From positions 1 through 22,032 of the forward strand of contig DASUGM010000273.1 in assembly GCA_036274055.1 (NCBI GenBank): a stretch of 22,032 nucleotides of DNA. The letters run 5' to 3'. This document shows positions 5,788-12,572 of the stretch, one piece after another (the first letter of the stretch is position 1; each line of letters starts with the position of its first letter). The translations under genes and the position numbers were made by a program. The notes beneath the pieces are model-generated. The model was not told the origin of the DNA and searched no databases. It worked only from the letters and a program-made list of their open reading frames with translations. This DNA is from DASUGM01 sp036274055. GTDB lineage: Bacteria; Acidobacteriota; Vicinamibacteria; Vicinamibacterales; SCN-69-37.

Positions 5788-8044
5788 CGCGATGCGTGTG
5801 CTCTATCTGGCCGGTCACGCGGCCGACCAGGACGCGACGATTCAAAAGAGTCTGGCACTCTACGGCGGCATGGACGTCGACGCCGCGCCGAACGGCTCGG
5901 AAGCGCTGACGCGGCTGCGCGGCGACACTGGTCTGCAGGCGCTGTTCGTCTCGCCGACGCTGCCGCAGAACGAGACGCTGGCCCTGATCGCGACGCTTCG
6001 CCGCGACAAAACGCCGGTCGCGATCGTGCCGGTGGTGACCCCCGATCAACAGCCGTTCTTCGCCACGGCCGTCGCCTCTGGCGCCGACGACGCCGTCGTC
6101 TGGCGCGACGGCGAGCCGCTGCAGTTCAGCGAGACCCTGACCCGCGTCCGGCAGAGCCCCTACCTGCAGCCGAGCGATCCGCAGCGGCGGATGCGCGTGC
6201 TCTATCTTGGCGACGATCAGGTCGTCTGGGAACTGATCGAGCAATGCGATTTCATCACCGCGACGCGCGCGACCAGCGCCGCCGACGGCCAGTGCCTGGT
6301 GCGCGACGACGAGTCCGAGGACGGCCTGGCCTACGATGCCGTCATCGTCGACGAACGTCCGGGTGACGCCAACCCGCTGCTGGTCGTGCGGTCGCTGAAG
6401 TCGCAGTCGTCCGATCTTCCGGTCGTGGTGCTGACGCCTCCCGCCGGTGTTGACGTTGCCACCGCCGCCCTCGAGCTGGGCGCCGATGACGCCGTCGGCA
6501 AGACCGGCAGCTACCGCCGACGTCTGATCGCAACGATGCGCCGCGCCATGCAGCGGCGCGATCTGATGCAGCAGCACGTCACGCTGCGCGGGCGCGAAGC
6601 GCGTCTGCGGCAAATCGTCGAGACGATGCCGGAAGGCATCGCCGTGATTGGCAACGACGGCGCGGTGCTGGCGATGAATCTCGCGGCGATCGCGCTCTTC
6701 GGTGAGCAGCGTTCGAAGGACGTCGTCGGCCGCAGCCTTTACATGTTCGTCGACGAAGCGCGGCGCGACGCCCTCCGTGAGTTCGTGAACACGGTCTCCG
6801 AAGGCGCCAAACGCGACATCACGTTCGAGGTGACCGGCAGCGAGAAGACCAACGTGCTGCAGTTGCGCGGCGTGCCCCTGCCCCGCGATGCGCGGGCGCG
6901 GCCCGGCGTGATCGCGTCGGTGGCGATGGCTGGCGGCGCGGCCGCGGCGCCGACCGCGCAGGACACGCAGGCGCTGTCGCAGGCGTTTCGAGATCTCGAG
7001 AACAGCCTCGCCGAAGTCGAGGCCGGTCGCGAACGCGAACGCGCCGAGTGGGCGGTGGCGCGCGCGGCGCTCGAACACGAGCTGGAAACCATGCGCGCGC
7101 ACGCCGACAACGCGCGCGGGCTGGCCGATGGGCTGCGCGAAGCCGGAGACTCCCGCTGCCAGGAACTGGAGCGCCGGCTGCACGACGCCGAAGCGCAACT
7201 GGCCGCGGCACTCGCGGAACGGGGAGCGTTGACCGAGGAGCACAAGCAAATGGACGCGACGTTGCAGATCGACTGGGCGCGTGAACGCGCGGATCTCGAA
7301 GACAAGCTGCGCGATGCCGAAGCGCGCGCCGCCGCGCTCGATGCGCAGCTGGCGGTGCTTCGCGAAACCCCGCCGCCCGCCGCCGCCGTGGCGGCCCCGG
7401 TGACCGTCGTGCGCTACGAAGCGCCGGCGCAGACCGCGCCTCCGGAAACGCGTCAACTCGTCAAGATGGCCGACGTCGGTCAGCTCGCCGCGGCGATCAC
7501 CCAGGATCTTTCGCCGTTGCTCAGCAGCCTCGACGTCGATGTCCGCGGCGTCCTCCACGCCGACTCGATGGACACCGCCCGCGCGCACGCGCAGTCAATG
7601 AGCGGACGGGTCACCGAGAGCCAGATGCTCGTGCAGCAGCTCGCCGGATTCAGCCGAAAACAGCAGGAGGCAACCTCAGCGCAGGATCTGTCGGCGATCG
7701 CCCGCGCGCTGGAAATGGCGCTCAAGCCGTTGATGGGTCCGCACGTCGCCCTGCGCCTCGACCTCACCGACGGGGTGACCGTGGACGCGACACGCGCCGA
7801 CGTCGAGCAGATGCTGACGACGCTGCTGATTGCGGGCCGGGACTTGCTGCCGGTGGGCGGATCGCTGAGGTTAGGAACTGGCGTCAACGACGGCGGCGCC
7901 GCCTCGCTGACCGTGACCGCGCAAGGCTACGGCGTCGTCACCGACGCCAACACGAGTGCCCTCGCAGCGGTCGTGCGTCAGTGCAACGGGACCCTGACGA
8001 CCGAACCGGCCGCGCGGGCGTTCGAGTTCAAGATCAGCTTCTAG
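5762..8044 (+). CDS. REC-REC-PAS-coiled-coil protein with degenerate histidine-kinase core
   Basis: A 760-residue soluble signalling protein. Order: a receiver-like domain (about 11-135) with Ser64 where the phospho-acceptor Asp is expected; a second receiver (about 144-265) with candidate acceptor D197 and K247; a PAS domain (about 280-385); a charged coiled coil (about 400-535); a Pro/Ala linker; and a kinase-like region (568-760). In the dimerisation helix the usual AHDFNN is TQDLSP, so the phosphorylated His is Gln581. The N-box reads VEQMLTTLLIAGRDLLP with both Asn lost, and the G1 Asp is Ala720. It therefore should not autophosphorylate and probably acts as a scaffold or sensor. ATG 5762 has AGAGG at 5751-5755; ATG 5792 is an alternative start. 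It overlaps the PilZ gene, implying one operon. Confidence 0.83.
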   Translation: MSSTATTGNAMRVLYLAGHAADQDATIQKSLALYGGMDVDAAPNGSEALTRLRGDTGLQALFVSPTLPQNETLALIATLRRDKTPVAIVPVVTPDQQPFFATAVASGADDAVVWRDGEPLQFSETLTRVRQSPYLQPSDPQRRMRVLYLGDDQVVWELIEQCDFITATRATSAADGQCLVRDDESEDGLAYDAVIVDERPGDANPLLVVRSLKSQSSDLPVVVLTPPAGVDVATAALELGADDAVGKTGSYRRRLIATMRRAMQRRDLMQQHVTLRGREARLRQIVETMPEGIAVIGNDGAVLAMNLAAIALFGEQRSKDVVGRSLYMFVDEARRDALREFVNTVSEGAKRDITFEVTGSEKTNVLQLRGVPLPRDARARPGVIASVAMAGGAAAAPTAQDTQALSQAFRDLENSLAEVEAGRERERAEWAVARAALEHELETMRAHADNARGLADGLREAGDSRCQELERRLHDAEAQLAAALAERGALTEEHKQMDATLQIDWARERADLEDKLRDAEARAAALDAQLAVLRETPPPAAAVAAPVTVVRYEAPAQTAPPETRQLVKMADVGQLAAAITQDLSPLLSSLDVDVRGVLHADSMDTARAHAQSMSGRVTESQMLVQQLAGFSRKQQEATSAQDLSAIARALEMALKPLMGPHVALRLDLTDGVTVDATRADVEQMLTTLLIAGRDLLPVGGSLRLGTGVNDGGAASLTVTAQGYGVVTDANTSALAAVVRQCNGTLTTEPAARAFEFKISF

Positions 8045-8087
8045 TCAGAATACGATTAGGCATAGGCATCTCCTCCGGGGAGCGTCT

Positions 8088-8324
8088 ATGACCAGGCACT
8101 ACTCGAACGGCGAGATCACCGTGATCTGGAAGCCGGACATCTGCCAGCACAGCGGCATCTGCGCGCGCGGACTGCCAGCGGTATTCGACCCGCGGCGGCG
8201 ACCCTGGATCCAGCTTCACCCTGCCGACACCGAGACGATCAAGGCGCAGGTCGACCGTTGTCCGAGCGGCGCGCTGTCGTGGGTGCGGGACGCCGACGGC
8301 GGCGCTGACGCGGGCGACCGGTAG
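8088..8324 (+). CDS. YjdI-type divergent 4Fe-4S mono-cluster protein
   Basis: A 78-residue protein of the small iron-sulfur family that includes E. coli YjdI. The family landmarks are W-x-PDICQHSGICARGLPAVFD (14-34), RPWIQ (38-42) and VDRCPSGALSW (55-65). Visible ligands are C19, C25 and C58. The family has no firmly known function; electron transfer is a natural guess. A GGGGAG ribosome site lies just upstream of ATG 8088, and a possible -10 (TACGAT, 8051-8056) with a weak TTCAAG -35 at the end of the previous gene may drive it. The stop is followed three bases later by the FAD monooxygenase, so the pair is an operon, and the iron-sulfur protein may serve the flavoenzyme (inference). Confidence 0.87.
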   Translation: MTRHYSNGEITVIWKPDICQHSGICARGLPAVFDPRRRPWIQLHPADTETIKAQVDRCPSGALSWVRDADGGADAGDR

Positions 8325-8327
8325 CCG

Positions 8328-9479
8328 GTGCAAAAACCGGTACTCGTGGTCGGCGGCGGGATCGGCGGCCTGGCGCTGGCCATTGCGCTGAAACGCGCGC
8401 GGATCCCGGTCGAGATCTGGGAACGGGTGCCGGCCTACAAGCCGGTCGGCGCCGGCATCGCCCTCGCGATCAACGGCATGGCGGTCTTGCGGGCGCTCGG
8501 CGCCGGCGCGCGCGTCGAAGCCCGCGGCGGCGTGATTCAACGGTTCCGGATCACCGATCAACACGACCGGGTCATCGGCGCCGTCGATCTCACCGCAACC
8601 GCGCGCGAACATGGTCCGTCAATCGCCATCCACCGCGGCGCGCTGCATGAGGCGCTGGTCGCTGCCGTCGCGGACATTCCGTTCCGAGCGGGCCTCTCGG
8701 TGCAGAGCCTGGAGGCGCACGCCGAGGGCGTGCGGGTCGAGTCGACGGCCGGCGATCGCGGCGACTACGCGGTAGTCGTCGGCGCCGACGGCATCCGATC
8801 GCGGGTACGGGAGCTGGCGTTTGGCGCGATCGAACCGATCTATGCCGGGTACACGTCGTGGCGCCTGGTCCTCGACAACCACGACAGTCTGACGGATTCG
8901 ACGGAGATGTGGGGCCACGGCCGGCGAGTCGGACTAGTGCCGATCGGCGGCGGTCAGATCTACATATTCACGACGATGAATCAGCCGCGCCTCGTCGTCG
9001 ACGCGGCGCCGGACCGCGTCGCGCGCTTCAAACAGAACTTCGGCGCCTTCAGCGGACCGTTCCAGCGGTTGCTGACGCAAATCACCGACGCCGATCAGCT
9101 GCTGCACAACGATATCGAAGAGGTGTGGTTGGATCGCTGGCACCGCGGTCGCGTCGTCCTGCTCGGCGACGCCGCGCACGCGATGACCCCGAACACCGGG
9201 CAGGGCGCCGGGATGGCGCTCGAAGACGCCTGGGTGCTCGCGCGCGAACTGGCCCGCGCGCCAACGGTCGGGCACGCGCTGCAAACGTACGAGCGCATCC
9301 GCATCCCGCGGGTCCGCGCCATCCATCGCGCCTCGCGACTGCTCGGCCGGGTCGCGCAATGGGAACATCCTGCGGCGTGCGCGCTGCGCAACGCGATCTT
9401 CCGCGCGATCCCGAGCCGGGCTCAGCTTCGCGGCATGAAAAAGCTGATCGAAGACGGTGCGGCGCTGCTGCGGGAATAG
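8328..9479 (+). CDS. FAD-dependent monooxygenase (aromatic hydroxylase class)
   Basis: A 383-residue single-component flavoprotein monooxygenase of the p-hydroxybenzoate/salicylate hydroxylase class. It has the dinucleotide fold VVGGGIGGLALAIAL (GGGIGG at 9-14, with E32 binding the ribose), the DG motif VVGADGIRSRVR near 150, and the GD motif GDAAHAMTPNTGQGAGMALED near 281-301 that binds the FAD ribityl chain. The enzyme would use NAD(P)H and O2 to hydroxylate an aromatic or polyketide-like substrate; which one cannot be told. The start is GTG 8328, three bases after the previous stop. Length is normal for the family. No membrane segment or signal peptide is seen. Confidence 0.92.
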   Translation: MQKPVLVVGGGIGGLALAIALKRARIPVEIWERVPAYKPVGAGIALAINGMAVLRALGAGARVEARGGVIQRFRITDQHDRVIGAVDLTATAREHGPSIAIHRGALHEALVAAVADIPFRAGLSVQSLEAHAEGVRVESTAGDRGDYAVVVGADGIRSRVRELAFGAIEPIYAGYTSWRLVLDNHDSLTDSTEMWGHGRRVGLVPIGGGQIYIFTTMNQPRLVVDAAPDRVARFKQNFGAFSGPFQRLLTQITDADQLLHNDIEEVWLDRWHRGRVVLLGDAAHAMTPNTGQGAGMALEDAWVLARELARAPTVGHALQTYERIRIPRVRAIHRASRLLGRVAQWEHPAACALRNAIFRAIPSRAQLRGMKKLIEDGAALLRE

Positions 9480-9508
9480 AGACGAGGACTCGAGGAGACG
9501 AGGAGCTC

Positions 9509-10864
9509 TTATCGACGCCGGCGCGGCCGGAACGTCCATTTCTTACCGCTCGGACCACCGGCCGCGGGTGGCCCGCCGCCGTGCCCGCCGGATCCGCGGC
9601 CGCTGCCGCTGCCGCCAGTCCCGCTGCCGCCGCCCTGCCGGCCCCGCCGCGCCTGGCCGCGGGCGCGGTCGTGCGCCCGGCGTTCGCGCATCTGCGCCAT
9701 GCGCTGCGCGATCGGCACTTCGAGTTTCGCCGCCGGACGCGCGTCGTAATCGAAGTCCGGGACGGTCACGCGCGGCAGCGTCCGCCCGAGCGCGCGTTCG
9801 ATCGCGGCGATCTCCTGACGCTCTTCCGGCGAGACGAAGGTGAACGCCTCCCCCGCGGCTTCGGCGCGACCGGTGCGCCCGATGCGGTGAATGTAATCTT
9901 CCGGCACCAGCGGGACGTCGAAATTGACGACGTGCCCGAGGGCATGCACGTCGATGCCGCGCGCGGCGATGTCGGTCGCGACCAGAATCGGGATCCGACC
10001 CTCGCGAAAACCATCGAGAGCCGCGGTGCGCTGATTCTGCGATCGATTGCCGTGAATGCGGTCGGCTTTGATCCCCGATCGCACCAGCAGATCGGTCAGC
10101 CGGTTGGCGCGGTGTTTCGTCCTCGTGAAGACCAGCGCCTGCCGGATGTCGCCGCGCGAGAGCAGCGACACGAGCAGCGCCGACTTGAGATCCTGGCGCA
10201 CCGGGTACACCGCCTGAGCGATGCCGACGGGCGCGACCGTGGCGCGTTCACGCTGAATCACGGCCGGCTGGTGCAGCATCTCGCGCGACAGCTCGCGGAT
10301 CGGCGGCGGCATCGTCGCGCTGAAGAACAGCGTCTGGCGGCGCCGCGGCAGGTAGCGGAGAATCTTGCGAATCTCGGGCAGAAAGCCCATGTCGAGCATG
10401 CGATCCGCTTCGTCGAGCACGAGGAACTCGAGGCGGTCGAGCTTGGCGTAGGGCGAGCGCAGATGATCGAGCAGCCGGCCCGGCGTTGCGACGATGACGT
10501 CGACGCCGCTGCGGAACGCATGCTCCTGCGGTCCATGGCCGACGCCGCCGAAAACGGCGGCGCCAGTCACGGGTGTGTGCACGGCGAGGTCCTCGAGGTT
10601 GGCGAGGATCTGCGCCGCGAGTTCGCGTGTCGGGGCGAGTACGAGCGCGCGAGTAGTGCCGCGCGACTTGCTCAACAGGGCGTGCAGAATCGGCAGCAGG
10701 AAGGCCGCGGTCTTGCCGCTGCCCGTTTCCGCTGTGGCGAGGACGTCGCGGCCCGCCATCGCGGGCGCGATTGCGTCTGCCTGGATGGGCGTCGGTCGGA
10801 TGAACCCGAGCTCGCGAATAGCGCGCAGCAGACTCGGGTGCAGCGCAAGCGACGCAAACGGCAC
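9509..10864 (-). CDS. DEAD-box RNA helicase, RhlE-like
   Basis: A 451-residue ATP-dependent RNA helicase. Motifs in order: Q-motif FIRPTPIQ (21-28), Walker A AETGSGKT (45-52), PTREL (78-82), TPGR (127-130), DEAD (151-154), SAT (182-184), then in the second domain VFTRT, ATDIAARGID and HRIGRTGR. The order and spacing fit the RhlE subgroup, which acts in ribosome assembly and RNA turnover, often in the cold. The last 60 residues form a Gly/Ser/Arg-rich low-complexity tail (GGSGSGRGSGGHGGG), a typical RNA-binding disordered extension. The start is GTG 10864, three bases downstream of the cold-shock gene's stop, so both are on one transcript. It is convergent with the FAD monooxygenase across 29 bases. 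Confidence 0.95.
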   Translation of the reverse strand: MPFASLALHPSLLRAIRELGFIRPTPIQADAIAPAMAGRDVLATAETGSGKTAAFLLPILHALLSKSRGTTRALVLAPTRELAAQILANLEDLAVHTPVTGAAVFGGVGHGPQEHAFRSGVDVIVATPGRLLDHLRSPYAKLDRLEFLVLDEADRMLDMGFLPEIRKILRYLPRRRQTLFFSATMPPPIRELSREMLHQPAVIQRERATVAPVGIAQAVYPVRQDLKSALLVSLLSRGDIRQALVFTRTKHRANRLTDLLVRSGIKADRIHGNRSQNQRTAALDGFREGRIPILVATDIAARGIDVHALGHVVNFDVPLVPEDYIHRIGRTGRAEAAGEAFTFVSPEERQEIAAIERALGRTLPRVTVPDFDYDARPAAKLEVPIAQRMAQMRERRAHDRARGQARRGRQGGGSGTGGSGSGRGSGGHGGGPPAAGGPSGKKWTFRPRRRR

Positions 10865-10867
10865 GCG

Positions 10868-11074
10868 CTAGCTGGCCTTGACGTTTTCCGCGCGCGGTCC
10901 CTTGGGACCCTGACCGACGTCAAACGTCACCGGCTGACCTTCGCGCATGCTGTCGAACGGCACCGTCACGCACGCCGACTGATGGAAGAAGTACTCCTTG
11001 CCATCGTTGCCGAGGAGAAATCCAAAACCCTTTTCACGAACCAGACGCTTCACTGTACCGGAGATGGCTGCCAT
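10868..11074 (-). CDS. Cold-shock domain protein (CspA family)
   Basis: A 68-residue single cold-shock domain, normal length for the family. It contains the RNP1-like KGFGFLLG and RNP2-like EYFFHQSA motifs for single-stranded RNA/DNA binding, and closes with GPKGPRAENV. It probably acts as an RNA chaperone and anti-terminator. The frame stays open to 11137, but the domain starts at MAAISGTVKRL, so ATG 11074 is used, with GAGGG just upstream. The mRNA leader is about 80 bases if the TATACT at 11161-11166 is its -10 element. The GGGTCCC directly before the ATG can pair with GGGACCC in the leader. It is the first gene of an operon with the DEAD-box helicase, a sensible cold-adaptation pairing. 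Confidence 0.95.
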   Translation of the reverse strand: MAAISGTVKRLVREKGFGFLLGNDGKEYFFHQSACVTVPFDSMREGQPVTFDVGQGPKGPRAENVKAS

Positions 11075-11132
11075 GGGACCCTCGTTTCCGAAAACGGCTT
11101 CGAGAGGGGAAGCGAAAGACCGAACGGGTCCC
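11075..11132 (-). promoter_or_regulatory. Leader hairpin of the cold-shock mRNA
   Basis: In the minus-strand leader, GGGACCC (11126-11132) and GGGTCCC (11075-11081) are perfect complements. The second copy touches the start codon and overlaps the end of the GAGGG ribosome site. An inner CGTTT/AAACG stem (11083-11096) lies within. Folding would limit ribosome access, which fits the temperature-sensitive leaders known for E. coli cspA; function here is inference. Confidence 0.4.
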
Positions 11133-11160
11133 GCCAACGACTCAGAGAAGCGCGGCGCTC

Positions 11161-11166
11161 AGTATA
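11161..11166 (-). promoter_or_regulatory. -10 element (TATACT) of the cold-shock/helicase operon
   Basis: TATACT on the minus strand matches five of six -10 bases. It would start transcription near 11154 and give a leader of about 80 bases before the cold-shock ATG. No good -35 is seen. It is interleaved with the divergent promoter of the glycosyltransferase gene. Confidence 0.5.
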
Positions 11167-11191
11167 CGCGAGCCCGGCATGGGGCGTCTGC

Positions 11192-11197
11192 TAGGAT
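11192..11197 (+). promoter_or_regulatory. -10 element (TAGGAT), probably leaderless transcript
   Basis: TAGGAT ends seven bases before the GTG at 11205, so transcription should begin at or next to the start codon. The same bases could weakly serve as a ribosome site (AGGAT), so leadered translation from another promoter is not excluded. Confidence 0.42.
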
Positions 11198-11204
11198 AGC
11201 CGCC

Positions 11205-12572
11205 GTGCCCTCGCGGTGCCCGCTCTGCGGGGAGCAATTCGGTCCCGCGTCGCGTGCCCCCGGCGGACCTCTCGTCCAGTGCCCCGCCTGCGGCCTGCTG
11301 GCAGGGACGGCCGCACCAGACGGCGGAGCGCCACCTGATGGCCCCCCGTCCCCACCCACGTCGATCTGGTTCGATCAAATCGAACAGTACGCCCGCTGGA
11401 ATCGCGCGACTCGGACCGGCAAGCGGCTGGTCGCGCACGGCGGACTGACGAGCGTACGCGCCGAGGGCCAGCGACGCGACTATCAGATCCTCGAGGCGGG
11501 CCCGGCCGAGGGCTCGACCGATCGGGGCGCGGACGTGTGCGTGCTCGGTCGCGCGATCGCCGATGCGCACGATCCGCTGTCTGCACTCGGCGCCGCCTGG
11601 GCGCAGTTGCGGCCCGGCGGCGTGGTGTCGGTGTTCGCGCCGGCGCTCGATCCGCGCGCCGCGATGCCGCCCGCCCTGGGTTTCGACCGAGCCACGCTGG
11701 AGTCCGTGCTCGCCCGCGCCGGCTTCGAGCACATCCGGATCGCGACCGCCAGCGGCGGTGGACTGACGGCGGTGGCCCGGCGCGCCGCCGCGCCGCCGAT
11801 CGACACACGGCGAGGCCGGCTCTCCATCGTCATGCCGGTCTTCAACGAGAAGCGGACATTCAACGACATCGTCGCGCTCGTCCTGGCGAAAGAGATCCCT
11901 GGCCTCGACCTCGAGATCGTCATCGTCGAAAGCCAGTCGACCGACGGCACGCGCGACGACGTGGCGCGCATCGCCGGACATCCGCGCGTCACCGTGGTGT
12001 GGCAGGAGCGGCCTCGCGGCAAGGGCAACGCCGTCCGCGCCGGTCTGGCGGTCGCGACTGGCGACTTCGTGCTGATCCAGGACGCCGATCTCGAGTACGA
12101 CGTCGCGGACTACGAAATGCTGCTGGCACCGCTCCGCGAGTTTCGTCGCGCGTTCGTCCTCGGCATCCGCCATGGCAAAGGCGGTCACACCTGGAAGGTC
12201 CGCCATTTCACCGACCGCGCGCTGCTCGGCAAGTGGATGAACTTCGGCCATCTCATCTTCACCGCAATGTTCAACATCGTCTACGGTCAGCGGCTGAGCG
12301 ATCCGTTCACGATGTACAAGGTGTTTCGCCGCGAATGCCTGTCGGGGCTGACGCTGGAGGCCAACGGGTTCGACTTCGACTGGGAGCTCGCCAGCAAGCT
12401 GGTGCGATGCGGCTACGCGCCGCTGGAGTTGCCAGTGAACTACTCGTCGCGGTCGTTCTCTGATGGCAAGAAGGTGACGATGATTCGCGATCCCTTGACG
12501 TGGATTCGCGCGTGCCTCAAATACCGCTTCGTTCCGCTCAAGGGCGACGCGATTCCGCCTGACGCGCGGTGA
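11205..12572 (+). CDS. GT2 glycosyltransferase with N-terminal zinc ribbon and methyltransferase remnant
   Basis: A 455-residue fusion. Residues 1-32 are a zinc ribbon (CPLC at 5-8, CPAC at 26-29). Residues about 95-195 match only the second half of a class I SAM methyltransferase (RAIADAHDPLSALGAAWAQLRPGG, then a VLARAGFEHIRI strand-helix); the SAM-binding GxGxG loop is absent. Residues 205-455 are a complete family 2 glycosyltransferase like dolichyl/polyprenyl-phosphate mannosyl- or glucosyltransferases: SIVMPVFNEKRTF, VESQSTDGT, the metal-binding QDADLEYD (D293-A-D295) and a LTLEANGFDFDWEL acceptor segment. No membrane helices are seen. It probably makes a lipid-linked sugar used by membrane GT-C enzymes such as its convergent neighbour. 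The frame is open upstream to 10998, but GTG 11205 directly precedes the zinc ribbon. Confidence 0.87.
   Translation: MPSRCPLCGEQFGPASRAPGGPLVQCPACGLLAGTAAPDGGAPPDGPPSPPTSIWFDQIEQYARWNRATRTGKRLVAHGGLTSVRAEGQRRDYQILEAGPAEGSTDRGADVCVLGRAIADAHDPLSALGAAWAQLRPGGVVSVFAPALDPRAAMPPALGFDRATLESVLARAGFEHIRIATASGGGLTAVARRAAAPPIDTRRGRLSIVMPVFNEKRTFNDIVALVLAKEIPGLDLEIVIVESQSTDGTRDDVARIAGHPRVTVVWQERPRGKGNAVRAGLAVATGDFVLIQDADLEYDVADYEMLLAPLREFRRAFVLGIRHGKGGHTWKVRHFTDRALLGKWMNFGHLIFTAMFNIVYGQRLSDPFTMYKVFRRECLSGLTLEANGFDFDWELASKLVRCGYAPLELPVNYSSRSFSDGKKVTMIRDPLTWIRACLKYRFVPLKGDAIPPDAR

Noticed and set aside
5756..7588. 610-codon minus-strand open frame
   Set aside because: It is antisense to the well-supported REC-PAS-pseudokinase gene; its His/Arg/Ala-rich composition is that of a shadow frame with no motifs.
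8858..11194. 778-codon plus-strand open frame
   Set aside because: It runs across parts of four real genes (FAD monooxygenase, helicase, cold-shock protein and the leader region), is very Arg-rich and has no domain.
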